Below, in pieces: positions 21,181 through 30,354 of a stretch of 64,000 nucleotides of DNA. The stretch lies in the NCBI RefSeq assembly GCF_900086985.1, contig NZ_LT593974.1:3596001-3660000 (forward strand), read 5' to 3'. The notes below the pieces were generated by a model. It was not told where the DNA came from, did not search any database, and worked only from the letters and a program-made list of their open reading frames with translations. A program made the translations under genes and the position numbers. Within the stretch, counting starts at the first letter, position 1, and every line of letters begins with the position of its first letter. The DNA comes from Halomonas sp. HL-93 (GTDB lineage Bacteria; Pseudomonadota; Gammaproteobacteria; Pseudomonadales; Halomonadaceae).

Positions 21181-21216
21181 AGTAGCGATAACCGAGCTGT
21201 ACGTTATTGCGGAATG

Positions 21217-21243
21217 CGGGCACCCTAAGGTGCCCGTTTTGGT
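21217..21243 (+). terminator. Terminator between dksA and gluQ
   Basis: CGGGCACC / GGTGCCCG stem, CTAA loop, then TTTT. It lies 15 nt before the gluQ start, so gluQ depends on read-through or a promoter of its own. Confidence 0.85.
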
Positions 21244-21258
21244 TTCTGGAAAGCTTAA

Positions 21259-22158
21259 ATGACGCAACCGACTTGCTACCGTGGGCGTTTTGCCCCCACC
21301 CCCTCTGGCCCGCTGCATTTTGGCTCGTTGGTGGCGGCGCTGGGCAGTTATCTCGACGCACGCGCGGTGGGCGGCGAATGGCTGGTGCGAATTGAAGACA
21401 TTGACCCGCCACGTTGCCCACCAGGCGCTGACAGTATGATATTGCGCCAGCTGGAAGCATTTGGGCTCCAATGGGACGGAGCCGTTCGCTGGCAGCATGG
21501 ACGTCATGACGCTTATCAACAGGCGCTTGACGCTCTAGCCCACCAAGGGTTGGCCTATCCATGCAGCTGTTCGCGCAAACAGTGGCAAGCATTCTCGGTA
21601 TATCCAGGCTGGTGCCGCCAGGGCCTAAGTGACGCCACCCAACCGGTTGCTTGGCGGCTGCGCAGCGATTTGGCCCAACGCCCGGTCGAATGGCATGATC
21701 GCCTGTTTGGCTTTCAGCAATTCGACCCTGAAACGCTGGGCGACGTAATACTCAAACGCAAGGATTCACTTTGGGCTTACCAACTGGCAGTGGTGGTGGA
21801 TGATGCTGAGCAAGGCATTACCGATATCGTCAGGGGCTTTGATTTGCTCGACAACACCCCCTGGCAGCGCCAGCTACAAATCGCACTAGCGCTACCCGAG
21901 CCGCGTTATCTACATTTGCCATTAGTCGTGACCCCTGAGGGTCAAAAGCTTTCCAAACAAAATCTTGCGCCAGCACTCGCTGACGATGAGCGCGGCATCC
22001 GCCACCAGTTGTTTCAGGCCCTGCTGGCTCTCGACCAAGCGCTTCCCAGCGAACTTTCTCGTGAGCCAGTGACCACGCAATTACACTGGGCAGTGACCCA
22101 TTGGTCGGTGGCGCGTCTGTCACCGTCAGCGCACCGCGAATTGCCTCAGGAGGTATGA
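21259..22158 (+). CDS. gluQ: Glutamyl-Q tRNA(Asp) synthetase
   Basis: GluRS paralogue lacking the anticodon-binding domain, 299 residues. It activates glutamate and attaches it to queuosine at position 34 of tRNA-Asp. HFGS near residue 20 replaces HIGH, and KLSKQ near residue 232 replaces KMSKS. Zinc ligands appear as CSCS...YPGWC. GGAAAG precedes the ATG, immediately behind the dksA terminator. Confidence 0.93.
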   Translation: MTQPTCYRGRFAPTPSGPLHFGSLVAALGSYLDARAVGGEWLVRIEDIDPPRCPPGADSMILRQLEAFGLQWDGAVRWQHGRHDAYQQALDALAHQGLAYPCSCSRKQWQAFSVYPGWCRQGLSDATQPVAWRLRSDLAQRPVEWHDRLFGFQQFDPETLGDVILKRKDSLWAYQLAVVVDDAEQGITDIVRGFDLLDNTPWQRQLQIALALPEPRYLHLPLVVTPEGQKLSKQNLAPALADDERGIRHQLFQALLALDQALPSELSREPVTTQLHWAVTHWSVARLSPSAHRELPQEV

Positions 22159-22159
22159 C

Positions 22160-22336
22160 ATGTACGTCTACCGCATCATGCTGTTTCTGGTGTTCGGCGG
22201 CTATCTGCTCTCACCCTTGTTGATGGACGGTTGGAGCGACCCGACTGTGGCCTGGTATCGTCCCTTTGTCATTTGGGGCGGGCTAATCGCCCTAACGCTA
22301 TGGCTTGAGCAAAAAAGGAAATTAGATGAGCGTTGA
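22160..22336 (+). CDS. cbrX: Small two-helix membrane protein upstream of cbrA (CbrX-like)
   Basis: 58 residues. AGGAGG lies 6 nt before the ATG, the best ribosome site in this cluster. Two hydrophobic segments, about residues 4-21 and 35-49, are joined by a short loop with DGWSDP, and the tail EQKRKLDER is charged. The stop lies 8 nt inside cbrA, so the two genes overlap by 11 nt and cbrA translation is probably coupled. A small overlapping gene in this position (cbrX) is known in Pseudomonas. The symbol is assigned by position and form; its function is unknown. Confidence 0.8.
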   Translation: MYVYRIMLFLVFGGYLLSPLLMDGWSDPTVAWYRPFVIWGGLIALTLWLEQKRKLDER

Positions 22337-25259
22337 GGTGCTCGGTGCGCTACTTCTGGGCTTGGGCTATCTCGCCCTGCTGCTCGGCTGCGCCATGGCG
22401 GTGGAACGCGGCTGGGTACCGCTGCATATCAGCCGCCACCCCGCCGTCTACACGCTAGCGCTCGGTGTTTATGCAAGCGCCTGGGCCATTTATGGCAGCG
22501 TAGAGTTAGCCGCTAACGTAGGGTTTGGGTATCTTGCCTATTACCTCGGCGCCGCCGGTGCGTTTCTGCTTGCACCCGTCCTGCTAGTCCCTATTCAGCG
22601 TATTACCCGAACGTACCAACTCGCCTCATTGGCGGATCTATTCGCCTTTCGTTTTCGCTCCCGTTGGGCGGGCACGCTGGTGACATTTGTCAGTCTGCTG
22701 GCGGTACTGCCGCTGCTGGGCATTCAAGTCAAAACCATGAGTGAGGCCTTCAATCTCTTTACTCAAAGCCAGGCGGGGCCCACTGTAGCGCTTTCGTTTT
22801 GCACGGCAATTGCCGCTTTAGCGGTGATGCTAGGGGCTCGCCACAGCCATGTTCATAGTCGACATAACAGCTTATTGAGCACCATCGCAATCGAGTCGAT
22901 CGTGAAGTTGCTGGCGATGCTGGGGTTGGGCGCTGTGGCTCTGTGGCTGGTGTTCAGTGGCCCCGGTGATGTGCAGCAGTGGCTCGAAGGACCAGGCTAT
23001 CTTGCCCAGGCGCAAACCGCGCGTTTTGACCCCGCCCAATGGCGCACCCTACTGCTGCTGTTCTTCGCCGCCGCCTTTATGATGCCGCACCTGTTTCATA
23101 TTACCTTTGCAGAAAACCTGTCGCGACATACCCTGCTCCAGGCAAGCTGGACCCTGCCGCTATTTTTATTGCTGATGGCCTTGCCCGTCCCACTGATTTG
23201 GTGGGCCGCACAGTCCGTTAACGATGAGATACCCATGAGCGCCTACGCGGCCTATGCGTTAAGCGAGCACTGGTGGGTCGGGGCCTTGGCGTTTATTGGC
23301 GGTTTAGCCGCCGCCAGTGGCACCATGATGCTAATTGCCCTGGCGCTTTCCGGCATGGTGCTCAATCACATCGTACTCGTAGCGAGGCCACCCGAAGCGC
23401 GTAGCGACCTGTATGGGTGGCTATTGTGGCTACGCCGGGGGCTGGTGGTCGGGGTGATTATAAGCGGCTGGCTGTTTTACCAATGGATTGGCCGTCACCA
23501 TCCGCTAACCAACCTGGGGCTGGCCGCCTTCGTGGGAATGGCGCAGTGTTTGCCAGGCATGCTAGCGCTGCTCTACTGGCCGGGAGCCAATCGCAAAGGC
23601 ATGGTGACCGGTCTGATTGGTGGCATTGCCGTCTGGCTATGGTGGCTATGGCTCCCCCTTGTGGCAGGCTATGCGCCCCCGGCCTTACCCTTAACGCCGC
23701 TAACGCCCGCTGACGCCCCCGCCTGGTATGGTGTCACGCTGCTTTCTTTGTCGCTTAACATCCTATTATTGATTGTCGTGTCGCTGTTTACGCGCACGTC
23801 TGAAGGCGAAAAATCCGCTGCCGAAGCCTGCTCCGTCGATGCGGTAATCCGCTCAAAACGTTTACCGCTGGAAGCCGCCACGGCAGGTGACTTCTCAGCA
23901 CACCTAGCCCAGGCGCTGGGGGATGATGCCGCCCGCCGTGAAGTCGACCGCGCCCTCAAGGCGCTCAACCTGACGCCCCAGGAGCGTCGCCCCTACGCGC
24001 TACGCCGCCTACGCGACCGTATCCAGGCAAATCTTTCGGGGTTAATGGGACCCTCGGTGGCGCGCGACATCGTCGACCGCTACCTGCCCTACCGCCACGA
24101 CGATGCACCGATTACCGACGACATTCATTTTGTGGAAAGCCGCCTGGAAGCCTATCGATCGAGGCTTACGGGGCTTGCGCGAGAGCTTGACGGCCTGCGC
24201 CGTCACCACCGTCAAACGCTTGCCTATCTACCCGTCGGGCTTTGCGTCCTCGGGGACGACGACGAGCTGGTAATGTGGAATCAGGCGCTTTCACAGCTTT
24301 CCGGCATCAGCGGCGAAAGTGTCATTGGCTCGCGGCGGGATAGTCTTCCCGATCCCTGGCCCAAACTGCTGGGGAGCGTACTTAGCGAAGGCTCTTCACC
24401 ACTGTATAAGCAAGCGGTGCAGCTACACGGTAAGGACTACTTTCTAACACTTCACATAGCAGTACTCAGCGGTCATGACAGCCGCGGCGGTAGCGTCATC
24501 CTGGTGGAAGACCATACCGAGATGAAATGGCTGGAAGATGAGCTCGTCCACGCCGCCCGCTTAGCCTCTATTGGCCAACTGGCCGCAGGCGTCGCCCATG
24601 AGATTGGCAACCCGATTACCGGCATTTCATCGCTGGCGCAAAACCTGCGCTATGACACCCAGGACCCTGCCTTACTAGAGACCGCGGACCATATTCAGCA
24701 GTTGACCCAGCGTGTCACCAAAATCGTCAATTCGTTGGTCGGTTTTGCGCATGCGGGAGGCCCCACGCCTGCGCTACCCAGCTCGCCGGTTACCCTTAAA
24801 TCGATCACAGACGATGCCTTACACTTGATCCACCTCGCCCGCTCGGGCGAGGATGTGACATTCACCAATGCCTGCGCAGAAGCGCTTGTGGTGCAAGGTG
24901 ATGCCCAGCGCTTAACCCAGGTGATGGTTAATTTGCTGAGCAATGCGCGAGATGCTTGCGCACCAACAGGCACCGTGTACATATCAGCAGGTGAGCAGGC
25001 GGGCCAAGCGTGGTGGTGCGTTACCGACGACGGCCAAGGCATTGACCCAACGATTCGTGATCACTTATTTGAGCCGTTTACTACCACGAAAGCGGCAGGT
25101 GAAGGCACTGGACTGGGATTATCACTGGCGTATCAAATTATCAATGAGCACCAAGGTAGAATAGAGGTGGCTTCGCCACCGCCCGGAGCGTCTCGCGGCA
25201 CGGCCATTATCCTCTGGCTACCGCTTTACCAACAGGATGATCAGCCGACCCATGTCTAG
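22326..25259 (+). CDS. cbrA: Sensor histidine kinase CbrA with SLC5-like transporter domain
   Basis: 977-residue hybrid of a sodium:solute-symporter-like membrane part (about 13 helices, residues 1-500), a linker/STAC-type region (about 520-600), a PAS-like domain (about 630-730) and a kinase core. The phospho-acceptor is His758 in [13 protein letters not shown] box [10 protein letters not shown] lies near 870 and G box GEGTGLGL near 925. CbrA senses the carbon/nitrogen state and phosphorylates CbrB. In Pseudomonas the transporter part is linked to histidine uptake. It overlaps the small gene before it and cbrB after it (8 nt), indicating one tightly coupled operon. Confidence 0.93.
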   Translation: MSVEVLGALLLGLGYLALLLGCAMAVERGWVPLHISRHPAVYTLALGVYASAWAIYGSVELAANVGFGYLAYYLGAAGAFLLAPVLLVPIQRITRTYQLASLADLFAFRFRSRWAGTLVTFVSLLAVLPLLGIQVKTMSEAFNLFTQSQAGPTVALSFCTAIAALAVMLGARHSHVHSRHNSLLSTIAIESIVKLLAMLGLGAVALWLVFSGPGDVQQWLEGPGYLAQAQTARFDPAQWRTLLLLFFAAAFMMPHLFHITFAENLSRHTLLQASWTLPLFLLLMALPVPLIWWAAQSVNDEIPMSAYAAYALSEHWWVGALAFIGGLAAASGTMMLIALALSGMVLNHIVLVARPPEARSDLYGWLLWLRRGLVVGVIISGWLFYQWIGRHHPLTNLGLAAFVGMAQCLPGMLALLYWPGANRKGMVTGLIGGIAVWLWWLWLPLVAGYAPPALPLTPLTPADAPAWYGVTLLSLSLNILLLIVVSLFTRTSEGEKSAAEACSVDAVIRSKRLPLEAATAGDFSAHLAQALGDDAARREVDRALKALNLTPQERRPYALRRLRDRIQANLSGLMGPSVARDIVDRYLPYRHDDAPITDDIHFVESRLEAYRSRLTGLARELDGLRRHHRQTLAYLPVGLCVLGDDDELVMWNQALSQLSGISGESVIGSRRDSLPDPWPKLLGSVLSEGSSPLYKQAVQLHGKDYFLTLHIAVLSGHDSRGGSVILVEDHTEMKWLEDELVHAARLASIGQLAAGVAHEIGNPITGISSLAQNLRYDTQDPALLETADHIQQLTQRVTKIVNSLVGFAHAGGPTPALPSSPVTLKSITDDALHLIHLARSGEDVTFTNACAEALVVQGDAQRLTQVMVNLLSNARDACAPTGTVYISAGEQAGQAWWCVTDDGQGIDPTIRDHLFEPFTTTKAAGEGTGLGLSLAYQIINEHQGRIEVASPPPGASRGTAIILWLPLYQQDDQPTHV

Positions 25260-26640
25260 GATTCTGATTGTTGAAGACGAAGCAATTATTCGCAGCGCAC
25301 TTAAGCGTTTGCTTGAGCGCCACGACTATGAAGTCTGTGAAGCGAGCAGTGCTGAAGAAGCATCTCAGTTCGAACTGCCTGGCTTTGACCTCATCATCAG
25401 CGACCTGCGCCTGCCAGGCGAGCCAGGTACCAGCCTGATCCAAGCGGCTGCCCCGGCCCCCGTTCTGATCATGACGAGCTATGCCAGCATGCGCTCAGCC
25501 GTCGACTCTCTCAAACAGGGCGCCGTGGATTACGTGGCCAAACCCTTTGACCACGCGGAATTATTAGAGACCGTCGCGCGAATTCTGCATCAGCAGTCGA
25601 TGCAGCACAGTGCACCGCCCGACATCACCGATGGAGGGGGCGGGCGCCAAACCATGATTGGCAACTGCACCGCGATGCAACTGGTGTATACGCGTATTCG
25701 TAAAACCGCCCCGGCCGACGTCACGGTGCTGATTCTGGGCGAATCCGGCACCGGCAAAGAACTCGTGGCCCGGGCCATTCACCAACAAAGCAAACGGGCC
25801 AAGGCCCCACTGATTTGCGTCAACTGCGCTGCTATTCCCGAAACGCTGATTGAATCGGAGCTATTTGGTCACGAGAAAGGCGCTTTTACCGGCGCAAGCG
25901 CTGCCCGCACCGGGCTGGTGGAAGCCGCCGATGGCGGCACATTATTTCTGGACGAAATCGGCGAGCTGCCTCTCGACGCTCAAGCGCGACTGCTACGTGT
26001 GTTGCAGGAAGGCGAAATCCGTAAAATCGGCTCAGTGGAAACCCGCCATGTGGATGTCCGCCTGATCGCTGCGACCCACCGCGACTTGCGCGCCCTCTCC
26101 AAAAGCGGTGATTTCCGGCTGGACCTGTATTACCGCCTAAACGTCATGCAAATAGAGCTGCCGCCGCTGCGCGAGCGTGAAGACGACGTGCTGGAAATTG
26201 CCGATATTTTGCTCGACAAAGCCTGCCAGCGCCACGAACGCCCTGGGCTACGTTTATCCCGAGCCGCGCGCCAGGAATTGCGCGACTACCCCTGGCCAGG
26301 CAACGTGCGCGAATTGGAAAATGCCCTTGAACGAGGCGTGATCCTGGCCGAAGGCCATTTGATTCACCCCGATGACCTAGGGCTTGCGCCTGCGCTCAAC
26401 CGTCCGCTAACGCCAGTAAGTGCCGCTCCGACGCTAAGTAACCCAGACGCCACTCAACCCAGCGCCGAGGAGGATGACCTTTCGCTGGAAGACTATTTTC
26501 AACACTTTGTTCTTGAGCACCAGGATCAAATGAGCGAAACCGAGCTGGCGCAAAAACTCGGAATTAGTCGCAAAAATTTATGGGAAAGACGCCAACGGCT
26601 GGGTATACCGCGCAAGAAGACGGCGCGGCGCCCCCACTAG
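25252..26640 (+). CDS. cbrB: Sigma-54-dependent response regulator CbrB
   Basis: NtrC-type activator, 462 residues. The receiver domain (1-120) has phospho-acceptor Asp51 in ISDLRLPG. The AAA+ domain has Walker A GESGTGKE near 163, the sigma-54 contact loop GAFTGA near 210, and the arginine finger region after. A Fis-type helix-turn-helix (about 425-455, [24 protein letters not shown]) closes it. The ATG at 25252 lies inside the cbrA stop region and starts [10 protein letters not shown]. The downstream sigma-54 promoter at 26849-26864 is its obvious target. Confidence 0.95.
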   Translation: MSRILIVEDEAIIRSALKRLLERHDYEVCEASSAEEASQFELPGFDLIISDLRLPGEPGTSLIQAAAPAPVLIMTSYASMRSAVDSLKQGAVDYVAKPFDHAELLETVARILHQQSMQHSAPPDITDGGGGRQTMIGNCTAMQLVYTRIRKTAPADVTVLILGESGTGKELVARAIHQQSKRAKAPLICVNCAAIPETLIESELFGHEKGAFTGASAARTGLVEAADGGTLFLDEIGELPLDAQARLLRVLQEGEIRKIGSVETRHVDVRLIAATHRDLRALSKSGDFRLDLYYRLNVMQIELPPLREREDDVLEIADILLDKACQRHERPGLRLSRAARQELRDYPWPGNVRELENALERGVILAEGHLIHPDDLGLAPALNRPLTPVSAAPTLSNPDATQPSAEEDDLSLEDYFQHFVLEHQDQMSETELAQKLGISRKNLWERRQRLGIPRKKTARRPH

Positions 26641-26848
26641 CCACGCCCACCACCGGGCCTACAACTAACGTCTAATACACTGATTTATCTAACAAATATC
26701 CACACCCCTCGCTACCCACACATTGTTACCTTCCCACACACCCAGGCGCGCAAGCAGCCAAAAAACAGGTAACACTTTTAGGCTGCAATAGTTCCTCGGC
26801 ATACGCGTAAAATGTTAAGCCACTGAAATTCATAATTTATCAAACGGC
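26641..26848. promoter_or_regulatory. Upstream activating region of the CrcZ-like RNA (candidate CbrB sites)
   Basis: AT-rich, no gene. It carries TGTTAC (26724-26729), the inverse GTAACA (26769-26774) and TGTTAA (26813-26818), at about 45-base spacing, 75-125 bases upstream of the sigma-54 promoter. From memory, the Pseudomonas CbrB site is TGTTAC-N14-GTAACA. Here the half-sites match but the first pair is 39 bases apart, so binding is a hypothesis. Confidence 0.45.
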
Positions 26849-26864
26849 TGGCACGGCGAGTGCA
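26849..26864 (+). promoter_or_regulatory. Sigma-54 promoter of the CrcZ-like RNA
   Basis: TGGCACggcgagTGCA: the invariant GG (26850-26851) and GC (26862-26863) are exactly 10 bases apart, and the -24 element is a full TGGCAC consensus match. It lies 209 bases after cbrB. Transcription should begin near 26875. Confidence 0.85.
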
Positions 26865-26910
26865 GTATATCTGGGTAAGAAAAACAAACTGGGCATCGCG
26901 GTGAGTCGCT

Positions 26911-27119
26911 AACAAAAACAACATGACATCGCCCAAACCTGAGCCACAACAAAAACAACAGGGCCAGGCAGAGATAACGGTACTAACAAAAACAACTGGC
27001 CTGTATCTCGTTACTTGCTTGCGCTAAGCAGAATAAGCGCTTTGAACAATAATAAAATCAGGCAAGTGCCCAAAAAGGACGCGACGTACACCAAGAGATC
27101 TGCGCCCCAACAAAAACAA
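26911..27119 (+). repeat. Four exact AACAAAAACAA motifs
   Basis: Copies at 26911-26921, 26948-26958, 26985-26995 and 27109-27119. The first three are spaced exactly 37 bases apart while the sequence between them differs. Probable Hfq/Crc docking sites within the RNA. Confidence 0.85.
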
Positions 27120-27314
27120 TAGCAGTGAGTGTGTACACCCCGGACCCAACAACAACTCACCGGGGGGAGAAAAGTTCGCGGTTGGATTATTGTTTTGAAT
27201 ACGAGGCGGTCGGAATCCACGTGATTGCCACGCCTACCGACTGCGGTGCGTATTCAGGGCGATGTGCCATCATGAAGAAAAATAGCAGCAACGGAAGCTG
27301 ATTGTCCGCTTTAT

Positions 27315-27341
27315 AGGGGAGGCCCTCTTAGCCTCCCCTTT
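27315..27341 (+). terminator. Terminator of the CrcZ-like RNA
   Basis: AGGGGAGGC / GCCTCCCCT 9-bp GC-rich stem with a 7-nt loop, followed by a short T run (TTTCCGTGTTT). The weak T run may allow some read-through into pcnB, which starts 130 bases on. Confidence 0.7.
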
Positions 27342-27473
27342 CCGTGTTTGGCTACTATGTAAACGACACAATCCACTCGAGACTTTGCAAGCATCAAGGG
27401 GTCGGCTACACTCAGCGACTTATCGCTTACGTCATGGCCAATTTTTCGATATCCTGCGAGTCGATACCGTCGC

Positions 27474-28859
27474 ATGTTCAAAGGATTAACCCGTTTATTA
27501 CACAGCCCGGGAGAGCAATTGAACCCCCTGCTCGAACCCCAACAAAGCGCGTCAAGCGTGCTTAGCCCCCGCGTAATTCCTCGCTCCGAGCACCCTGTTT
27601 CTCGCAAGCAGATCAGTGACTCTGCCTTAAAAGTGCTCTATCGCCTTAACGGCGCGGGGTTTGATGCTTACCTGGTAGGCGGCTGCATTCGTGATGCCTT
27701 GTTGGGCAAAATACCCAAAGATTTTGACGTTGCCACCAATGCAACCCCAGAGCAGGTTCGCGACCTTTTCCGCAATTCACGCATGATTGGTCGGCGTTTT
27801 CGCATCGTCCATGTGCGTTTTGGCCGTGAAGTCATCGAAGTCACCACTTTCCGCGGTAAGCCTCAAGACGAGCATGGCGACCATATCGCCCATCAGTCCG
27901 ACGACGGCCTCCTGCTGCGTGATAACGTATGGGGCAATATCGAAGAAGATGCCCTACGGCGCGACTTCACGGTCAATGCGCTGTATTACAATATCGCCGA
28001 CTTCACCATCCACGACTTCGCCAACGGCGCTCAGGACATTGACTCGCGGACACTGCGTTTGATCGGTGACCCGACCACCCGCTACCGGGAAGACCCGGTG
28101 CGCATGCTGCGTGCCGTGCGTTTCGCCGCCAAGCTTGGCTTCACCATCGAAGCTGAGACCGAAGCGCCCATGTATGACCTGGCGCCGCTGTTGCTTAGTA
28201 TTCCCCCGGCACGACTGTTTGATGAAGCGCTCAAGCTGTTTATGTCTGGCCATGGGCTGGTGACCTTCAGAATGCTGAGCCACTATGGGTTGTTTGGCAT
28301 GCTGTTTCCAGAAGCCGAAGAAGCCATGGCCGATGCCGCCTGGGCGGAAGAGCTCATTGAGCAGGCGCTGGCCAATACCGATAAACGCATTGCTGAAGAG
28401 CGCCCCGTTACCCCAGCTTTCCTGCTGGCGGCATTTTTGTGGGCCCCCGTTGTTCACCGCCAGGCAGAACTCGAGAGCGAAGGCATGCCGGCTATTCCCG
28501 CGCTGCAAGCTGCCGCACAGCAAGTCGTCACACGGCAGCTTCAACACATATCCATTCCTAAACGTTTCGGCATGCCGATGCGCGACATTTGGGAACTGCA
28601 GGGGCGTTTACCCCTTCGCCGTGGCAAAAAAGCGTTCCAAACCCGCGAACACCCACGCTTCCGCGCCGCTTATGATTTGCTGTTGCTGCGCGAGCAGGCA
28701 GGGGAAATTCCGAGCGGCTTGGGCGACTGGTGGGACGCCTTCCAGAAAGGCGACGAACACGATCAACGTCGGTTGTTACAAAAGGTAGGGGGCGATCCCG
28801 CCAGTCAAGGCGACCGTCGCCGTAAGCGGCGTCGCAAACCGCGCAAAAGCGAAGAGTGA
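27474..28859 (+). CDS. pcnB: Poly(A) polymerase I
   Basis: Adds 3' poly(A) tails that mark RNAs for decay, 461 residues. Nucleotidyltransferase motif GG at 69-70 and catalytic DFD at 83-85. RRFRIVHVRFG, the second-half RRDFTVNALYYN and REDPVRMLRAVRFAAKL follow. The basic C-terminal tail (RRRKRRRKPRKSEE) is typical. Starting at 27474 gives an N-terminus like that of Pseudomonas PcnB, although the ribosome site is weak. It overlaps or abuts folK. Confidence 0.93.
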   Translation: MFKGLTRLLHSPGEQLNPLLEPQQSASSVLSPRVIPRSEHPVSRKQISDSALKVLYRLNGAGFDAYLVGGCIRDALLGKIPKDFDVATNATPEQVRDLFRNSRMIGRRFRIVHVRFGREVIEVTTFRGKPQDEHGDHIAHQSDDGLLLRDNVWGNIEEDALRRDFTVNALYYNIADFTIHDFANGAQDIDSRTLRLIGDPTTRYREDPVRMLRAVRFAAKLGFTIEAETEAPMYDLAPLLLSIPPARLFDEALKLFMSGHGLVTFRMLSHYGLFGMLFPEAEEAMADAAWAEELIEQALANTDKRIAEERPVTPAFLLAAFLWAPVVHRQAELESEGMPAIPALQAAAQQVVTRQLQHISIPKRFGMPMRDIWELQGRLPLRRGKKAFQTREHPRFRAAYDLLLLREQAGEIPSGLGDWWDAFQKGDEHDQRRLLQKVGGDPASQGDRRRKRRRKPRKSEE

Positions 28860-28867
28860 AACGTCGC

Positions 28868-29374
28868 ATGTCGCTTGCTTATATCGGCCTGGGGAGCAAT
28901 CTGGATAACCCCGTGGCACAGGTCAGGCAAGCGCTGGACGAACTCGCCCGGCTTCCGCTAAGCCAACGACATGGCACTTCATCACTTTACGCCACCCCTC
29001 CCCTAGGCCCCCAAGACCAACCTGATTTTATTAACGCGGTGGCGGCGCTTGAAACGTCTTTGTCCCCCCTTGCGCTGCTCGATCAACTTCAAGCGCTGGA
29101 ACAGCGTCATCGCCGCCAAAGACGACGCCACTGGGGGCCGCGCACGCTCGACTTGGACTTGCTGCTTTACGATCAGCAAACGCTCGACTTGTCTCGCCTG
29201 CGGTTACCTCATTTGCATATGCACGAACGTGGCTTTGTCCTTGTACCGTTGCACGAGTTGGCCCCACACATAATGCTTCACCAGCGGCCGCTTAACGATT
29301 GGTTAACCGATCTTGACACCTCAGCGATACGACGCCTAGCGGATACCGACGTTACGCCAGTTGCTACCATCTGA
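28868..29374 (+). CDS. folK: 2-amino-4-hydroxy-6-hydroxymethyldihydropteridine pyrophosphokinase
   Basis: HPPK of folate synthesis: transfers pyrophosphate from ATP to 6-hydroxymethyl-dihydropterin. 168 residues. YIGLGSNL at the N-terminus, LYATPPLGPQDQPDFINAV, and RHWGPRTLDLDLLLYD carrying the Mg-binding Asp pair. The ATG at 28868 gives the family N-terminus; a GTG at 28856 overlapping the pcnB stop is an alternative start. Its partner folP is at 46143-47060. Confidence 0.93.
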   Translation: MSLAYIGLGSNLDNPVAQVRQALDELARLPLSQRHGTSSLYATPPLGPQDQPDFINAVAALETSLSPLALLDQLQALEQRHRRQRRRHWGPRTLDLDLLLYDQQTLDLSRLRLPHLHMHERGFVLVPLHELAPHIMLHQRPLNDWLTDLDTSAIRRLADTDVTPVATI

Positions 29375-29507
29375 CACAAATCTCGACACCGAGCCTGCAT
29401 TCAGGTAACAATTACCGGTTACGCCACTCAGCGTCCGCCGCAAGGCGGCGTTATAATGGCCGAACGCCGATGCCGCGTCGGCCTCACGTAAAATATGAGA
29501 GCACGCC

Positions 29508-30299
29508 ATGAAAACCGTCACCCTGAGCACGCTGCAAGCGCACAAGCGCGCTGGCGAAACGTTCAGTTGCCTGACCGCTTACGATGCCTCCTTTGCCCAC
29601 GCCGCCAGCCACGCAGGGATCGATGTGTTGTTGGTAGGCGATTCACTGGGCATGGTCTTGCAGGGGCATAACAGCACCCTACCGGTGACTATTGACGACA
29701 TCTGCTATCACACCCGCTGCACGGTTCGTGGCAAAGGCCATAGCCTGCTGATGGTCGATCTGCCGTTCATGAGCAACGCGACCACCGAGCGCATGCTGGA
29801 TGATGCGGCCGCTTTGATGCGCGCCGGTGCCGAGCTAGTCAAAGTGGAAGGCGAAGCCTGGATGGCCGACGGCATCCGTGAACTGACTCGCCGTGGCGTA
29901 CCGGTATGTGCGCATTTAGGCCTAACCCCCCAAACGGTTTATCAGCTTGGCGGCTACAAGGTGCAGGGCCGGGAAGCCGCCCAGGCCGAGAAGATCATCA
30001 ACGACGCAAAAGTGCTCGTTGAGGCAGGCGCGTCGGTCATTCTGCTGGAATGTGTGCCCGCAAGCCTGGGTAAAGCAGTGACCGAGGCCCTCGACGTGCC
30101 GGTGATCGGCATTGGCGCAGGCCCCGACACCGACGGCCAGATCCTTGTGATGCACGACATACTCGGTGTTACTCATGGCCGCACACCACGCTTTGTGAAA
30201 AACTTCTTGGCCGACGCTGATAGTATCCAGTCAGCGTTTCAGCGCTATCACGAAGCGGTCAAAAACCGGACCTTTCCCGCGCAAGAGCACTGCTTTTAG
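29508..30299 (+). CDS. panB: 3-methyl-2-oxobutanoate hydroxymethyltransferase
   Basis: First committed step of pantothenate synthesis: transfers a hydroxymethyl group from methylene-tetrahydrofolate to alpha-ketoisovalerate. 263 residues, the usual length. CLTAYDASFA, LLVGDSLGMVLQGH (Mg-binding Asp), KVEGE and ECVP carry the active-site residues, and VIGIGAG, HDILG follow. It heads panBCD. The 133-base gap upstream holds a GC hairpin with a GCAA loop and a TATAAT. Confidence 0.95.
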   Translation: MKTVTLSTLQAHKRAGETFSCLTAYDASFAHAASHAGIDVLLVGDSLGMVLQGHNSTLPVTIDDICYHTRCTVRGKGHSLLMVDLPFMSNATTERMLDDAAALMRAGAELVKVEGEAWMADGIRELTRRGVPVCAHLGLTPQTVYQLGGYKVQGREAAQAEKIINDAKVLVEAGASVILLECVPASLGKAVTEALDVPVIGIGAGPDTDGQILVMHDILGVTHGRTPRFVKNFLADADSIQSAFQRYHEAVKNRTFPAQEHCF

Positions 30300-30354
30300 G
30301 CATTGAAACCTAACCGTGCTTTACCGTGACGCCTGTAACGACGACAAACTTCCT

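Larger units (their letters stand above)
26875..27343 (+). ncRNA. crcZ: CrcZ-type Hfq/Crc-sequestering small RNA (predicted)
   Basis: About 470 nt between cbrB and pcnB, driven by the sigma-54 promoter just upstream and ended by a hairpin at 27315-27341. It holds four exact AACAAAAACAA elements (26911, 26948, 26985, 27109), plus AAGAAAAACAAAC near the 5' end, AACAATAATAAAA near 27043 and AACAACAAC at 27148. At least two sit in hairpin loops: one between GGCCAG/CTGGCC arms (26962-27001), another between CCCCGG/CCGGGG arms (27138-27165). Such A-rich motifs are the targets bound by Hfq with Crc in Pseudomonas. Position, promoter type and motifs match CrcZ. No credible ORF is present. Exact ends are inferred. 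Confidence 0.82.

Noticed and set aside
26911..27119. Regular repeats as a CRISPR array
   Set aside because: The repeated unit is only 11 bases and A-rich, only three copies are evenly spaced, there are no cas genes, and the sigma-54 promoter points to a regulatory RNA.
27011..27220. 69-codon frame on the minus strand in the RNA region
   Set aside because: It has no ribosome site, no conserved-looking protein features, and runs antisense to the A-rich motifs, giving Leu/Val/Cys-rich translation.
29420..29460. Promoter upstream of panB (TATAAT at 29452)
   Set aside because: No acceptable -35 element at 16-18 bases; the hairpin next to it has no T run, so neither promoter nor terminator could be called.
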